Source: Neobacillus mesonae
GTDB lineage: Bacteria > Bacillota > Bacilli > Paenibacillales > Paenibacillaceae
Direction: 5' to 3'
DNA: 58,966 nt
Assembly: GCA_023715865.1 (NCBI GenBank)
Contig: JAMBOW010000014.1
Location: 1 to 58,966 of the forward strand
How positions within the stretch are numbered: the first letter of the stretch is position 1; the number at the start of each line of letters is the position of its first letter. The notes below the pieces were generated by a model that was not told the DNA's origin, ran no database searches, and was given only the letters and a program-made list of their open reading frames with translations. Positions 27,171-36,117 of this stretch are shown piece after piece. Both the position numbers and the translations under genes were made by a program.

Positions 27171-27308
27171 CGACAGCATCAAGCGTCCTGTTTGCTATAC
27201 AGCCATGCATGTGCAGTCAAAGCCTACGCTTATTGGGCCTGTGTTCCGGAACTATGCAACTAGCTGAACATTTCATTCGAATACAAGCTGCATTTTATCA
27301 TTAGACAA

Positions 27309-27351
27309 ACAAAACCTCCAATCTGCTAAAAAGCCGACTGGAGGTTTTTTG
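27309..27351. terminator. bidirectional terminator motB / minJ-like
   Basis: AAAACCTCCA / TGGAGGTTTT with T-runs on both strands. It separates the convergent motB and minJ-like genes. Confidence 0.85.
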
Positions 27352-27381
27352 TATACTAGATCACTAGTTTTACTGTACGTT

Positions 27382-28677
27382 TTAAAAATCTTGTTCGAAG
27401 TAATCTTTTGGTCTTGTATCCTTTCGCTGTGCACCCAGCTTCATACCGATAATTTGAAAGAATGATGCAGGACGCTCCGAGATCGCAAAGCCCGTATTCG
27501 GATCTGGTGCCAGCAATGCGCCAAGCTGATGATGCTCTCCTTCGTAAATCGCACGCTGCAAAAATTTACTCTCGCCCTCAATGTTGCGAATTTCAAGCTT
27601 ACAGAATGCAGGGTTCATTCGAAGGGCGCTGTGCAGCTCCGCTTCGTTATTCACCAGCTGACCATTCACTTTGTATATGACCTCTCCTGGTGTTATTCCT
27701 AACTCCTCTGCAGGACTTTCCGGCAGCACAGCCAAAACCTGAAGCCCCTGCTTGGGATGCACATAAATGGGGCTTCGATTCTCCTCTTCATTCGAGCTGA
27801 TCCATACAATCGCCTCAAGCCCAAGGATAGCAAACAAGGCAGCAACGATTGAGATAGGATTCCACCATATCGCCAAGAGACTTACTACAAGCAGTACAAC
27901 ACCATAAAGAAGTAGGCGTTTAGACGTAAGAGCCGATTTTTCTTCAGGCAGCATACTCTTTGTTAATTCACTGAAGCCAACCATCAGAGGAAAAGCAAAA
28001 AGCATGTACAGCTCTGCACCACCGCTCATAAACGGAGTCCAAGGAATACTCCCCCCGCTTGTCCCGGCAGTCGGCATCAGCAGCATGAGCGGAACAGGAA
28101 CATAATACGGAATCTGATATCCGCCGACGAGCTTTCCTCTCTTCCCTTCTAAATAAACAGGAGAACTGTTCTGGGCCTGCTGTAATCTCACAAACAAAGC
28201 CTCTACCAGATGCAGAATCGCCGCTAGAACGAGAAGCTGAGCAATAGGCAGATCATTTATTGTATTCACAACGGATTCTATATAACCTGGAGGATTCCAG
28301 CTGCTGAACAGCTTAAGCACCCACTGTACGATGCCGAGCAGGCCTACCGCATATACAGCATTTAAATATCTGACCTGGAACAGCATTAATAGTATTGAAG
28401 TAACCCAGACCGCAATCACAGACTGAATTGTAATTTCGATGCCGAGAAATAAATAGACAATAGAGACGATGAGTCCCACCATGATTCCCGTAAAAATTGT
28501 CCGCAGTGTCAACAGCGGCCAGCCATATAAGCGTGTATGGAGCAGTCTTCGCTCAAGCAGCCCCTGACGACGGTAACTGAGCGCTATAATAACGATGGCT
28601 ATGTAATAAAAAGGCTGTGTCAGTAAAGCGATCAACGCATCCAAGACAAGCCATAGCCATGTGATGACTTCATTCAA
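27382..28677 (-). CDS. minJ: polytopic membrane protein with PDZ domain, MinJ-like
   Basis: 431 residues: about eight hydrophobic segments spread over 1-300, then a cytoplasmic PDZ domain (~305-375, LGITPGEVIYKVNGQLV). In B. subtilis MinJ links DivIVA to MinCD to place the division site, and its gene lies beside ctpB as here. The call rests on topology plus this neighbourhood, so it is moderate. The start codon is TTG at 28677, 11 nt after AAGGGGG; no ATG is available in frame nearby. A terminator lies between ctpB and this gene, so it probably has its own promoter. Confidence 0.7.
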   Translation of the reverse strand: MNEVITWLWLVLDALIALLTQPFYYIAIVIIALSYRRQGLLERRLLHTRLYGWPLLTLRTIFTGIMVGLIVSIVYLFLGIEITIQSVIAVWVTSILLMLFQVRYLNAVYAVGLLGIVQWVLKLFSSWNPPGYIESVVNTINDLPIAQLLVLAAILHLVEALFVRLQQAQNSSPVYLEGKRGKLVGGYQIPYYVPVPLMLLMPTAGTSGGSIPWTPFMSGGAELYMLFAFPLMVGFSELTKSMLPEEKSALTSKRLLLYGVVLLVVSLLAIWWNPISIVAALFAILGLEAIVWISSNEEENRSPIYVHPKQGLQVLAVLPESPAEELGITPGEVIYKVNGQLVNNEAELHSALRMNPAFCKLEIRNIEGESKFLQRAIYEGEHHQLGALLAPDPNTGFAISERPASFFQIIGMKLGAQRKDTRPKDYFEQDF

Positions 28678-28753
28678 GTTAGCTCAAGCCCCCTTATCAT
28701 TCGATTGCAGATATCATGTTGTTCAGCAGCGCTAAAGTAAAAAGCGGATAATC

Positions 28754-28787
28754 TAAAAAAAAGAAGGCTGAACAAGCAGCCTCCTTT
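28754..28787 (-). terminator. terminator after ctpB
   Basis: AAGGAGGCTG / CAGCCTTCTT on the minus strand with a T-run (TTTTTTTTAG). Confidence 0.8.
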
Positions 28788-28857
28788 GATTTGTTTTTCT
28801 GATTTGGAAAAAGAAAAACTTATTCTGAACGCTAGATGTTCGTGTCGTTTTTCTCTC

Positions 28858-30318
28858 TTAGTTCGACGCTCCGGAAGTGATTTCCTGCTTCATTTCGGAA
28901 ATAGCCTTCTTGAGCTGAGTATCATAAGCAGGATCTGCAATTCGCTCAATGAGCGCTGCTTCCAATGCTCCTGCAGTCTCCTCATCAATCGTTCCGGTTG
29001 CGTTTATTCCTCCAGAGGTTTGGAATTCCTTAACGGCCGCTTGTGTCTTATCATCATAATAACCGTCTTTACGATCCGTCTTAAATCCGAGCCCCTCCAG
29101 CATCGTCTGTGCATTTTTCACATCTGTGCTGTTAGTATCATATTTAAGCGGCAGATTGTCCTTATTAATTGGAGCAACAGAGAAATAGTCCGGTTGGCTC
29201 ACATTAATGTCAGGCTCAATTCCTTTTTCATGAATCCAGTCTCCGTTTGGCGTAAGCCATTTGGCAATCGTGATCTTCACAAGACTTCCGTCACCCAGCT
29301 GACGATCAAAGCTGGTCTGTACAGTTCCTTTACCAAAAGAATGCTCACCAAGCAATGTCGCGCCGGCAGATTGCTGGAGCGCTCCTGCCAAGATTTCAGA
29401 CGCACTAGCGCTTCCCTTGTTCATAAGAACGCTGACAGGGTAGTCCTTAGCTGAACCTTTAGATTCGTTCTTATCACGAGTTCCGTTCTTGTCTTCTACT
29501 TGAACGATCACCTCGCCTGAAGACACGAATTGTTCCGCAATATCAATGACGACAGATAATACCCCGCCGGGATTGTTTCGAACATCAATAACAAGGCCTT
29601 TCATGTTCTGACTCTCCAGCTTAGCAAGCTCCTCTTTAAACCGATCTGCTGTATTCAGAGAGAACTGAGTAATGGTGATGACTCCGACACCATCATCCTT
29701 CATCTCAGCGTAGACCGTCTCGAGATCGATGTCATCTCGTACGATGGTGAATTCCATCGGCTCTGTTGAACCTGAGCGCTGTACTTGAACTTTGGCTTCG
29801 CTGCCCTTCGGTCCGCGGATCTTAGAAACTGCATCATTCAGATCAAGTCCTTGCAGTGATTCACCATTCACAGACAAAATGACGTCCTTAGCCCGAATCC
29901 CGGCTTTTTCAGCAGGAGATCCCTTAATAGGGGATACGACAACAACATTACCGTCTTGGGAGGAAACCTCTGCTCCAATCCCTGTAAACGAGCCCTCAAT
30001 CGACTCCTCAAATTGGGCAGCGGACTCCTGACCCATGTAACTTGAATATGGATCGCCAAGAGATTCCATCATACCGTTAATGGCACCGTCAATAAGCTTG
30101 GTCCGGTCCACATCCTGATAATAATTGGCTTCGATGAGTCCAAGCGCAGTTTCAATCTTTTGTAAATCTTCCTTCTTGTTGTTCCCGGTTACGCTGGCAA
30201 GAAGCCCTTCTCCGCCCTGACTTCCCAGGGATGGATAATTTACGATAGCGAGTGTCAGCAAGCTTCCACCCAGAAGCGCGAGTACAACCAGTAATATAGC
30301 TGAACGCTTCTTCATCAT
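28858..30318 (-). CDS. ctpB: carboxyl-terminal processing protease CtpB (S41)
   Basis: Exported serine protease; in B. subtilis CtpB cleaves SpoIVFA during sporulation. Seen: one N-terminal membrane helix (AILLVVLALLGGSLLTLAIV); a PDZ domain at ~105-185 (AGIRAKDVILSVNGESL); the S41 core with LVIDVRNNPGG; the catalytic Ser in NKGSASASEI (about 308 in the longest frame) and Lys in SFGKGTVQ (about 333); and a C-terminal peptidoglycan-binding domain with MLEGLGFKTD. The first in-frame codon is a GTG at 30327; the ATG at 30318, 5 nt after GGTGA, is preferred. The promoter region holds palindromes (see 30436-30493). Confidence 0.92.
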   Translation of the reverse strand: MMKKRSAILLVVLALLGGSLLTLAIVNYPSLGSQGGEGLLASVTGNNKKEDLQKIETALGLIEANYYQDVDRTKLIDGAINGMMESLGDPYSSYMGQESAAQFEESIEGSFTGIGAEVSSQDGNVVVVSPIKGSPAEKAGIRAKDVILSVNGESLQGLDLNDAVSKIRGPKGSEAKVQVQRSGSTEPMEFTIVRDDIDLETVYAEMKDDGVGVITITQFSLNTADRFKEELAKLESQNMKGLVIDVRNNPGGVLSVVIDIAEQFVSSGEVIVQVEDKNGTRDKNESKGSAKDYPVSVLMNKGSASASEILAGALQQSAGATLLGEHSFGKGTVQTSFDRQLGDGSLVKITIAKWLTPNGDWIHEKGIEPDINVSQPDYFSVAPINKDNLPLKYDTNSTDVKNAQTMLEGLGFKTDRKDGYYDDKTQAAVKEFQTSGGINATGTIDEETAGALEAALIERIADPAYDTQLKKAISEMKQEITSGASN

Positions 30319-30435
30319 GAGCGTCACCGCCCTTTCTATTCCGACTTACTTGCTTCGAATTGAAATATGTTACACATAAATTGGGCAGCCATACTTCATC
30401 CTTGATAAAAAATGGTGCTTATTTACTTGTATCAT

Positions 30436-30493
30436 ATTTCATACCAGGATGAAATACTGCTCTATTGCATTCATATTTCATCCTAGATGGAAT
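30436..30493. promoter_or_regulatory. two operator-like palindromes upstream of ctpB
   Basis: ATTTCAT-ACCAGG-ATGAAAT (30436-30455, perfect arms) and ATTTCATC-CTA-GATGGAAT (30475-30493, one mismatch). Further half-sites, TTCATCC (~30407) and ATTCCATCC (~30517), lie to either side. All are in the 276-bp gap between the M23 peptidase stop and ctpB. A dimeric repressor or activator site is inferred. Confidence 0.45.
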
Positions 30494-30594
30494 ACCACAT
30501 ATTTCACGTGTTCTGCATTCCATCCTATTTAAACCATATACCAGCAAGAGTATATGTTAAGCTTGTACGGAATATGCCCGGTGTAGACCTGCTC

Positions 30595-31899
30595 TTATAA
30601 ATAATTCAGCGGATTCTGTGTGCTTCCATTTACCCGAACTTCAAAGTGCAAGTGAGGTCCCGTAGAATTACCTGTTGACCCAACCTCAGCTATTTTCTGG
30701 CCGCGGGATACGGAATCACCTTCTTTTACCTTGATGCCGCCGTTGCGAATATGACCATATAGCGTCCACAATCCATCTCCATGGTCAACGATAACTGCAT
30801 TACCATAACCGCTGTACCATTCAGCCAGGATTACAACGCCATCCTCTGCCGCATAAATATCTGTCCCTTGGGCTGCAGCAAAATCCGTTCCTGTATGCAT
30901 CTTACCGACTTCACCCGTAATCGGATGGATTCGCGGTCCGTAGCCTGAGGAGATATAAGCTCCGGAAATCGGCATGCCCAGCACGCCGCTTCCGCTGGAC
31001 GTATTGCTGGAAGAACTACTGGAAGAACTGCTAGAACTTGAGTTCGAGCTTTGGCTGGCTACTTTCTGCTGTGCTTTCTTTCTGGCCGCTGCTTCTGCCG
31101 CCGCTTTTGCTCTTGCCGCTGCCGCTGCTTGCTCTTCTTTCAGCTTATTTTTTTCCTGAAGCAGCTCTGAACGCTTCGATGCAATCTCAACCAGCATCCG
31201 GTCCTGCTCTTCACTCAGTGTGGCATGCTCATGAATTTCATCAGCGTATTCTGCAATCAGTGTCTGCTTCTCCTGCTCCTTGCTGTCCAGCTCCGCTTTA
31301 CGCTCTTTCTTCTCCGCATAAAGCTTCTTATGCTCAGCATACTGCTCTTCAAGCTCCTGCTTCTTCTCTACAACGAGCTGTTTATCTTTCTTGTGTTCCT
31401 CAAGCAGGTTTTGATCCTGATCCACAATCATCTTCAGCGAGTCTGCGCGCTCAAGAAAATCGGAAATACTCGTAGAGGACAAAAGCACGTCCAGGTAAGA
31501 AACTGTTCCATCTGTATACATCAGACGTACGCGAGATGAGAGCAGCTCTTCACGGGCTGCAATTCTTTCTTCCGCGGCTTGAAGCTCTGTTTTGGTGGTG
31601 CGCAAATTTTCTTCTGTGGTTTCAATTCGATATGAAACGATGGCAAGCTCGTTGCTTACTGCATCAATCTGCTCCAGAACGCTTTCCAGATACGCTTCTT
31701 GCTTCTGCTTGTAGTGCTCCGCTTCCTGTTTCTTTTGCTCCGCTTGCTCCTGCTTATCTTTTGCAGATTCCGATTGTTGTTCAAGCTGATTCAGTTCATT
31801 ATCGATATCGCTGATGCTTGATGCAGCGGTTCCGTATCCAGGACTAAGTACTGTGGCAGTAAGTAAACTTAATGCAATTGCAGTGGCCGTCTTTTTCAA
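30595..31899 (-). CDS. M23 peptidoglycan endopeptidase with coiled coil (EnvC/PcsB-like)
   Basis: 434 residues. Signal peptide (KKTATAIALSLLTATVL, cut near AASS); a long coiled coil at ~28-265 rich in Glu, Gln and Lys; an Ala/Lys stretch; a serine-rich linker; and a C-terminal LytM domain with zinc-site residues in MHTGTDFAA and PHLHFEV. A coiled coil joined to a hydrolase directly downstream of ftsE-ftsX is the arrangement of FtsEX-activated enzymes (EnvC, PcsB, CwlO). Activation by FtsEX at the septum or side wall is therefore inferred. The start is TTG, about 8 nt after GGATGGG. Confidence 0.88.
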   Translation of the reverse strand: MKKTATAIALSLLTATVLSPGYGTAASSISDIDNELNQLEQQSESAKDKQEQAEQKKQEAEHYKQKQEAYLESVLEQIDAVSNELAIVSYRIETTEENLRTTKTELQAAEERIAAREELLSSRVRLMYTDGTVSYLDVLLSSTSISDFLERADSLKMIVDQDQNLLEEHKKDKQLVVEKKQELEEQYAEHKKLYAEKKERKAELDSKEQEKQTLIAEYADEIHEHATLSEEQDRMLVEIASKRSELLQEKNKLKEEQAAAAARAKAAAEAAARKKAQQKVASQSSNSSSSSSSSSSSSNTSSGSGVLGMPISGAYISSGYGPRIHPITGEVGKMHTGTDFAAAQGTDIYAAEDGVVILAEWYSGYGNAVIVDHGDGLWTLYGHIRNGGIKVKEGDSVSRGQKIAEVGSTGNSTGPHLHFEVRVNGSTQNPLNYL

Positions 31900-31968
31900 G
31901 TTCGTTTCCCATCCTTCTTCTAAGTATTTTATATATCAATCACTGACGAGTTATGTTCTTATATAAGC

Positions 31969-31991
31969 AGGCTGCCCTGGCAGGACAGCCG
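31969..31991 (-). terminator. hairpin between ftsX and the M23 gene
   Basis: GGCTGTCCTG / CAGGGCAGCC on the minus strand, followed by TGCTTATATAAG. There is no true U-tract, so it may only attenuate read-through from ftsEX. Confidence 0.4.
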
Positions 31992-32016
31992 CATGATTCT
32001 ACTAAACTACTAAGTG

Positions 32017-32934
32017 CTAAACTTTCAAAGATTTGCGAATCGACAAAGTACTTCCCAAAATACCAACCAGCACGCCCATAATGAGGAGCGAGCCGCCGAA
32101 CCATGTCCAAATGCTGGACAATGGCACCAGATCAAGCATTTGGATAATAATGTCCTGCTGAATTGAAGTCAGCAGCTGCTCGTATCCGATAAACAGGATC
32201 GCAATGGTAATGACTGAACCAATAAGTCCAATCAGGGCTCCTTCAATAAAGAAAGGCCAGCGAATAAAGGAGTTTGTCGCTCCTACCAGCTTCATAATGC
32301 TGATTTCCCGGCGACGTGCCAGGATCGTTACGCGAATCGTGTTCGAAATCAAAAACATAGACATAAGTGCAAGCCCTGCTACAAAAATAAAGCCGATTGT
32401 CCGGATCAAACGCGTAATTTTGAACAGCGTTTCTACCGTGTCCTCTCCATAATTCACTTTCATAATCGGCTGCTCAGGATATTCCTCGTTGAGCGCTGCA
32501 ATCTTCTCTGCTACAAAACTGATTGTGTTTGGATCAATAACTTCGACACGCAAGGTATCCGGCAAAGGATTGTTATCCTCATCAAAGCCTTCCAAGAGTG
32601 CCTGGCCTTCTTCACCAAGCTCTTCTTTAAAATCAGCTAAACCTTGCTCTTTTGGAACAAATTCAATTTTGCTCACTTCCGGCATGGCGCCAATTTCGTC
32701 CTGAAGCTTATTCCTCAGATCCTCATCCACGTTCAGCTGCAGGAATGTACTGATTTCCACTTGATCGTCTGCTTGATCGGCCATGGAATTGACATTCACT
32801 ACGAGCAGAACGAATACGCCCAGGATTAAAAGCGAGACGATAATTGATGTAATGGATGCTATCGACATCCAGCCATTGCGGAATAAGCTCTTGAACCCTT
32901 CCCGCAAATGGCGCAAGAAGGTGTTAAAATTCAT
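32017..32934 (-). CDS. ftsX: cell division protein FtsX
   Basis: Membrane part of the FtsEX ABC-type complex that signals to cell wall hydrolases. Seen: a cytoplasmic N-terminus (FLRHLREGFKSLFRNGWM), transmembrane segment 1 (~22-45), an extracellular loop of ~120 residues, then three more segments (~175-200, 225-250, 275-295). 305 residues, normal. The ATG lies 9 nt after GAGGGG and overlaps the end of ftsE by 11 nt, so the two genes are co-translated. Confidence 0.95.
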   Translation of the reverse strand: MNFNTFLRHLREGFKSLFRNGWMSIASITSIIVSLLILGVFVLLVVNVNSMADQADDQVEISTFLQLNVDEDLRNKLQDEIGAMPEVSKIEFVPKEQGLADFKEELGEEGQALLEGFDEDNNPLPDTLRVEVIDPNTISFVAEKIAALNEEYPEQPIMKVNYGEDTVETLFKITRLIRTIGFIFVAGLALMSMFLISNTIRVTILARRREISIMKLVGATNSFIRWPFFIEGALIGLIGSVITIAILFIGYEQLLTSIQQDIIIQMLDLVPLSSIWTWFGGSLLIMGVLVGILGSTLSIRKSLKV

Positions 32935-33610
32935 AGCCGTATTCCCCTCTCACTTCGTCTCGAACGATATGTCCATGCTCAATAGCAATAACCCGTTTAC
33001 GCATCGTGTTTACGATGTCCCTGTTGTGTGTAGCCATCACGATTGTGGTTCCACGGAAATTAATCTCATCCAGCAGCTGCATAATCCCCCAGGATGTCTC
33101 CGGATCGAGGTTCCCCGTAGGCTCGTCCGCTATGATGACCGAAGGATTGTTAACGATTGCTCTCGCAATCGCGATACGCTGCTGCTCCCCGCCTGACAGC
33201 TGGGACGGCTCGCGATCAGCCTTACTTTTGAGACCGACCAGGTCGAGTGCTTCCATGACCCGTTTCTTGATTTGTTTCTTCGGCGCTTCCACAACCTCCA
33301 TTGCAAAAGCGACATTCTCATATGCCGTCATCTTTGGCAAAAGTCTGAAATCCTGAAAAATAACGCCGATATTACGCCGAACATAAGGGATTTTACGATG
33401 CTTCAGCTTACCGATATTAAATCCGTTAACCGAGATCTGCCCCTTCGTCGGAACTTCTTCTCTGTAAATTAGCTTCATAAATGTCGATTTGCCCGCACCA
33501 GACGGCCCGACAATATAGACGAATTCGTTGCGGTCGATCTTCACCGACACACCTTGCAAGGCATGTGCCCCATTCGGATAGGTCTTCCACACGTCCTGTA
33601 ATTCAATCAC
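32924..33610 (-). CDS. ftsE: cell division ATP-binding protein FtsE
   Basis: ATPase partner of FtsX. Seen: Walker A GPSGAGKST at 35-43; the Q-loop in NIGVIFQDFRLLP; the signature LSGGEQQR; Walker B VIIADEPTGNLDP; and the switch His in ATHNRD. 228 residues. The frame begins with GTG at 33610; the ribosome site (GGGAAGTG) is weak. First gene of ftsE-ftsX; the M23 hydrolase follows. Confidence 0.95.
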   Translation of the reverse strand: MIELQDVWKTYPNGAHALQGVSVKIDRNEFVYIVGPSGAGKSTFMKLIYREEVPTKGQISVNGFNIGKLKHRKIPYVRRNIGVIFQDFRLLPKMTAYENVAFAMEVVEAPKKQIKKRVMEALDLVGLKSKADREPSQLSGGEQQRIAIARAIVNNPSVIIADEPTGNLDPETSWGIMQLLDEINFRGTTIVMATHNRDIVNTMRKRVIAIEHGHIVRDEVRGEYGYEF

Positions 33611-33814
33611 ATAATCACTTCCCGTTGCATAGTAGCCTTTATCATTTCGACACTTTCCATTGATTTCCTTTAAAATCTCTCGAATTTCATCAAGATGTTT
33701 CCCATTGTAACAAATTTGTTACCTTTTGAGTAGCCGAAAGATTTCCTCATCCGAAACATATACATGTAAAGTGTTCTGAATCCGGGGAAACCAGAAGCAT
33801 GAAAGGAGTATCTC

Positions 33815-35275
33815 ATGAAAAAAGTTCATAGTTTTGCCATTGTTTCAGTGCTGATTTCACTCTTCTTCATCACTCTTTTTGTGTGGATTCATATGTATAC
33901 TCATCAGACAAAGCTCCCCCCAAAGGTAACCATCTCCGGCTGGAATGTTGGGGGTAAGGATATCTCCTCTGCCCTCACACAGCTCGATCAGAAACTCCGG
34001 GCACTCGAAAACCTCCCACTCCAATTGAGGGAAGACAATCAGATGATATCAACTCCAGAACTGACACTGCTGCATGCGGGCGTGCGATATAACGCAGATC
34101 AGTTTAAACAAGCTGCTGCTGCTTTAACGAATGGAAACCCGATTCAGCGATTACTAGAGCGCTTCGGATTTCAAAAAAGCTGGAGTCTCTCCTACAGCTA
34201 TGACCCCGCAGCACTGCAAAGCTTTCTGTCTCCCGAATGGGAGCAAGCAGAATTTGGATCGATTACACCAGCCAAAGTTAATATTACTGAAGAAGATGAA
34301 GTGGAGTACATACCTGAGCAGAACGCCAGGCGGATTGTCTGGACAGTAATGAATCAGCACATTCAGCAGGCTATACCTTCCGACTTCAGCTTTCTTATGA
34401 ACATCCAAGAGCCAAGACCTAGTATTGTTATCGACCTTCCCCTTCAAGTGATGAACCCCTCTGTTACGATTGCTTCTCTTAAGGAGGCTGGGATTGAGCG
34501 AAAAATTATTCAGGCATCAACTCCGCTGGGGGCAAGTGGGGAGGGACGGACACATAATGTATCGGCAGCGGCAAAGGCAGTGGATGGGCTTATTTTAAAG
34601 CCCGGAGAAGAGCTTGATTATGGACAAATTGTCAAAAAGGCTGAGGAGGAAAGCGGCTTTCAGGAGGCTCCTGTCATTGTCAGCGGGCAGCTTGTACCCG
34701 GCATCGGCGGGGGAATATGCCAAGTTTCGAGCACGCTTTATAATGCAGCCCTAAGAACAGGACTCGAAATCGTGGAACGAAGAAATCACTCTCTGCCCGT
34801 CAGCTATATGCCGAAAGGTCTGGATGCTACTTTTGCAACAGGCTACATCAACTTTAAATTCAAGAACACCACTGGAAAATCACTGCTTATTAAAGCGGAG
34901 ATCAAGGAGCATGAGCTCGTGATTAAATTTTTTGGTACCTTGCCGGAGAATGTCAGCTATGAGTTGGAAACGGTTCTTCTTGAAACGCTCCCTGCCCCCA
35001 CGCAGTACACGAGCGATCCTTCCTTACCCTCAGACACCCAGATCGTACAGCAAGACGGCTCACCAGGGTATATCATTGAATCCTATCAGATCAAAAAAAT
35101 TAATGAAGAGATCGTATCCCGCGAACTCATTGCCAAGGATACCTATCGTCCGCAAGCAAGAATAGTGGCCGTAAATCCGGAAATTCTTGAATCTGAAAAA
35201 GAAAATGACACTTCAAAATCCACTCCTTCCGGCAATCCTTCGCATATTGAAGACGGTGTAAGTGTGCGGGAATGA
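33815..35275 (+). CDS. VanW family protein with N-terminal anchor
   Basis: 486 residues. One transmembrane helix near the N-terminus (FAIVSVLISLFFITLFVWI); a YoaR-type putative peptidoglycan-binding region at ~35-220; the VanW core with TPLGASGEGRTHNVSAA, LKPGEELDY, GIGGGICQVSSTLYNAAL and TGYINFKF; and a G5-like C-terminal segment (GYIIESYQIKKINEEIV). The biochemical function of VanW proteins is unknown; they are surface or cell-wall associated, and this one is unrelated to vancomycin resistance clusters. Start 6 nt after AAAGGAG. Divergent from ftsE. Confidence 0.85.
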   Translation: MKKVHSFAIVSVLISLFFITLFVWIHMYTHQTKLPPKVTISGWNVGGKDISSALTQLDQKLRALENLPLQLREDNQMISTPELTLLHAGVRYNADQFKQAAAALTNGNPIQRLLERFGFQKSWSLSYSYDPAALQSFLSPEWEQAEFGSITPAKVNITEEDEVEYIPEQNARRIVWTVMNQHIQQAIPSDFSFLMNIQEPRPSIVIDLPLQVMNPSVTIASLKEAGIERKIIQASTPLGASGEGRTHNVSAAAKAVDGLILKPGEELDYGQIVKKAEEESGFQEAPVIVSGQLVPGIGGGICQVSSTLYNAALRTGLEIVERRNHSLPVSYMPKGLDATFATGYINFKFKNTTGKSLLIKAEIKEHELVIKFFGTLPENVSYELETVLLETLPAPTQYTSDPSLPSDTQIVQQDGSPGYIIESYQIKKINEEIVSRELIAKDTYRPQARIVAVNPEILESEKENDTSKSTPSGNPSHIEDGVSVRE

Positions 35276-35291
35276 ACTCAGAGAACTGAAC

Positions 35292-35330
35292 TAAAAAAAC
35301 TCATGCCCTCAGCAGGTCCATGAGTTTTTG
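35292..35330. terminator. bidirectional terminator VanW / yhbF
   Basis: AAACTCATG / CATGAGTTT arms with A/T runs on both sides, between the two convergent genes. Confidence 0.8.
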
Positions 35331-35359
35331 CAGTTCCTCTATTCAAAGCTGTATCTCTA

Positions 35360-36100
35360 TCAGATACGCACACTCTGCTCTACTATTGCGGAAGGATGTT
35401 CTTTATATTTCCTAGAATATTCAACCGTTCCAATCTTACAGCCCCGACCGATCACTACATTTCTTCCACGTACAATCCTGGCCTCCACATGCTCAAGATA
35501 AACGTCATCTCCTTCGATTACATCAGCGGTCATCGATTGTTTCTCTTTTCTAAGAAACATATAGGATAGCCAGGAGCCTAAAGAACGGTGGATACGTACC
35601 TCGGAACCGCCAATTTCTGACGCATTGCACGGTCCATAAAGCTTAATACCGATGTGTTCCGCGTTTAGTGCACCTTCTGTATTGAATGTACCCCGGATAA
35701 GCAGGCGTTCGGCCGTACAATCTCCCTCATGAATTGTGAGCCCGCCTGTAACCTTCAGCAGCTCACCCCGGACATCTCCTCTGACCTCGGTGTGTCCCAA
35801 TGCTTTTAACTTGCGGACCTGCATTTTACCATTTACACGGATCGTACCTAACAACGCAGTTTTATCTGCATTTAAGCCTCCGTCTATACTTATTTCTCCC
35901 ATCGACTTAAAGGAGGAGGTATCCAGATGACCGTGTACAGATGCTTCCCCCATACTTTTAAATTTAACGCTGCTTGTATCTCCATTCATTCTGCCTTGTC
36001 CCATAATACGGATATTCCGGAATGCACCGCCCGATGAACTGCCTTCCCCCATGATCTTCACATCATTTTTCAGGCTTGAATTCATTTCACCTGTCAGCAT
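35360..36100 (-). CDS. yhbF: bactofilin-like polymer-forming protein YhbF
   Basis: 246 residues dominated by short beta-strand repeats (FKSMGEASVHG, FKSMGEISIDG, VNGKMQVRKL), the pattern of a right-handed beta-helix as in bactofilins, which assemble into cytoskeletal filaments. It is a paralogue of the upstream yhbE: both end with IEGDDVYLE or IEGDDIYLE, then VRGRNVVIGRGCKIG or VRGNRVVIGPGCQIG. The start is 9 nt after GGAGGGGG and 17 nt after the yhbE stop. Third gene of yhbD-yhbE-yhbF, as in B. subtilis, where its role is unknown. Confidence 0.82.
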   Translation of the reverse strand: MLTGEMNSSLKNDVKIMGEGSSSGGAFRNIRIMGQGRMNGDTSSVKFKSMGEASVHGHLDTSSFKSMGEISIDGGLNADKTALLGTIRVNGKMQVRKLKALGHTEVRGDVRGELLKVTGGLTIHEGDCTAERLLIRGTFNTEGALNAEHIGIKLYGPCNASEIGGSEVRIHRSLGSWLSYMFLRKEKQSMTADVIEGDDVYLEHVEARIVRGRNVVIGRGCKIGTVEYSRKYKEHPSAIVEQSVRI

Positions 36101-36117
36101 CTGAATTTACCCCCTCC

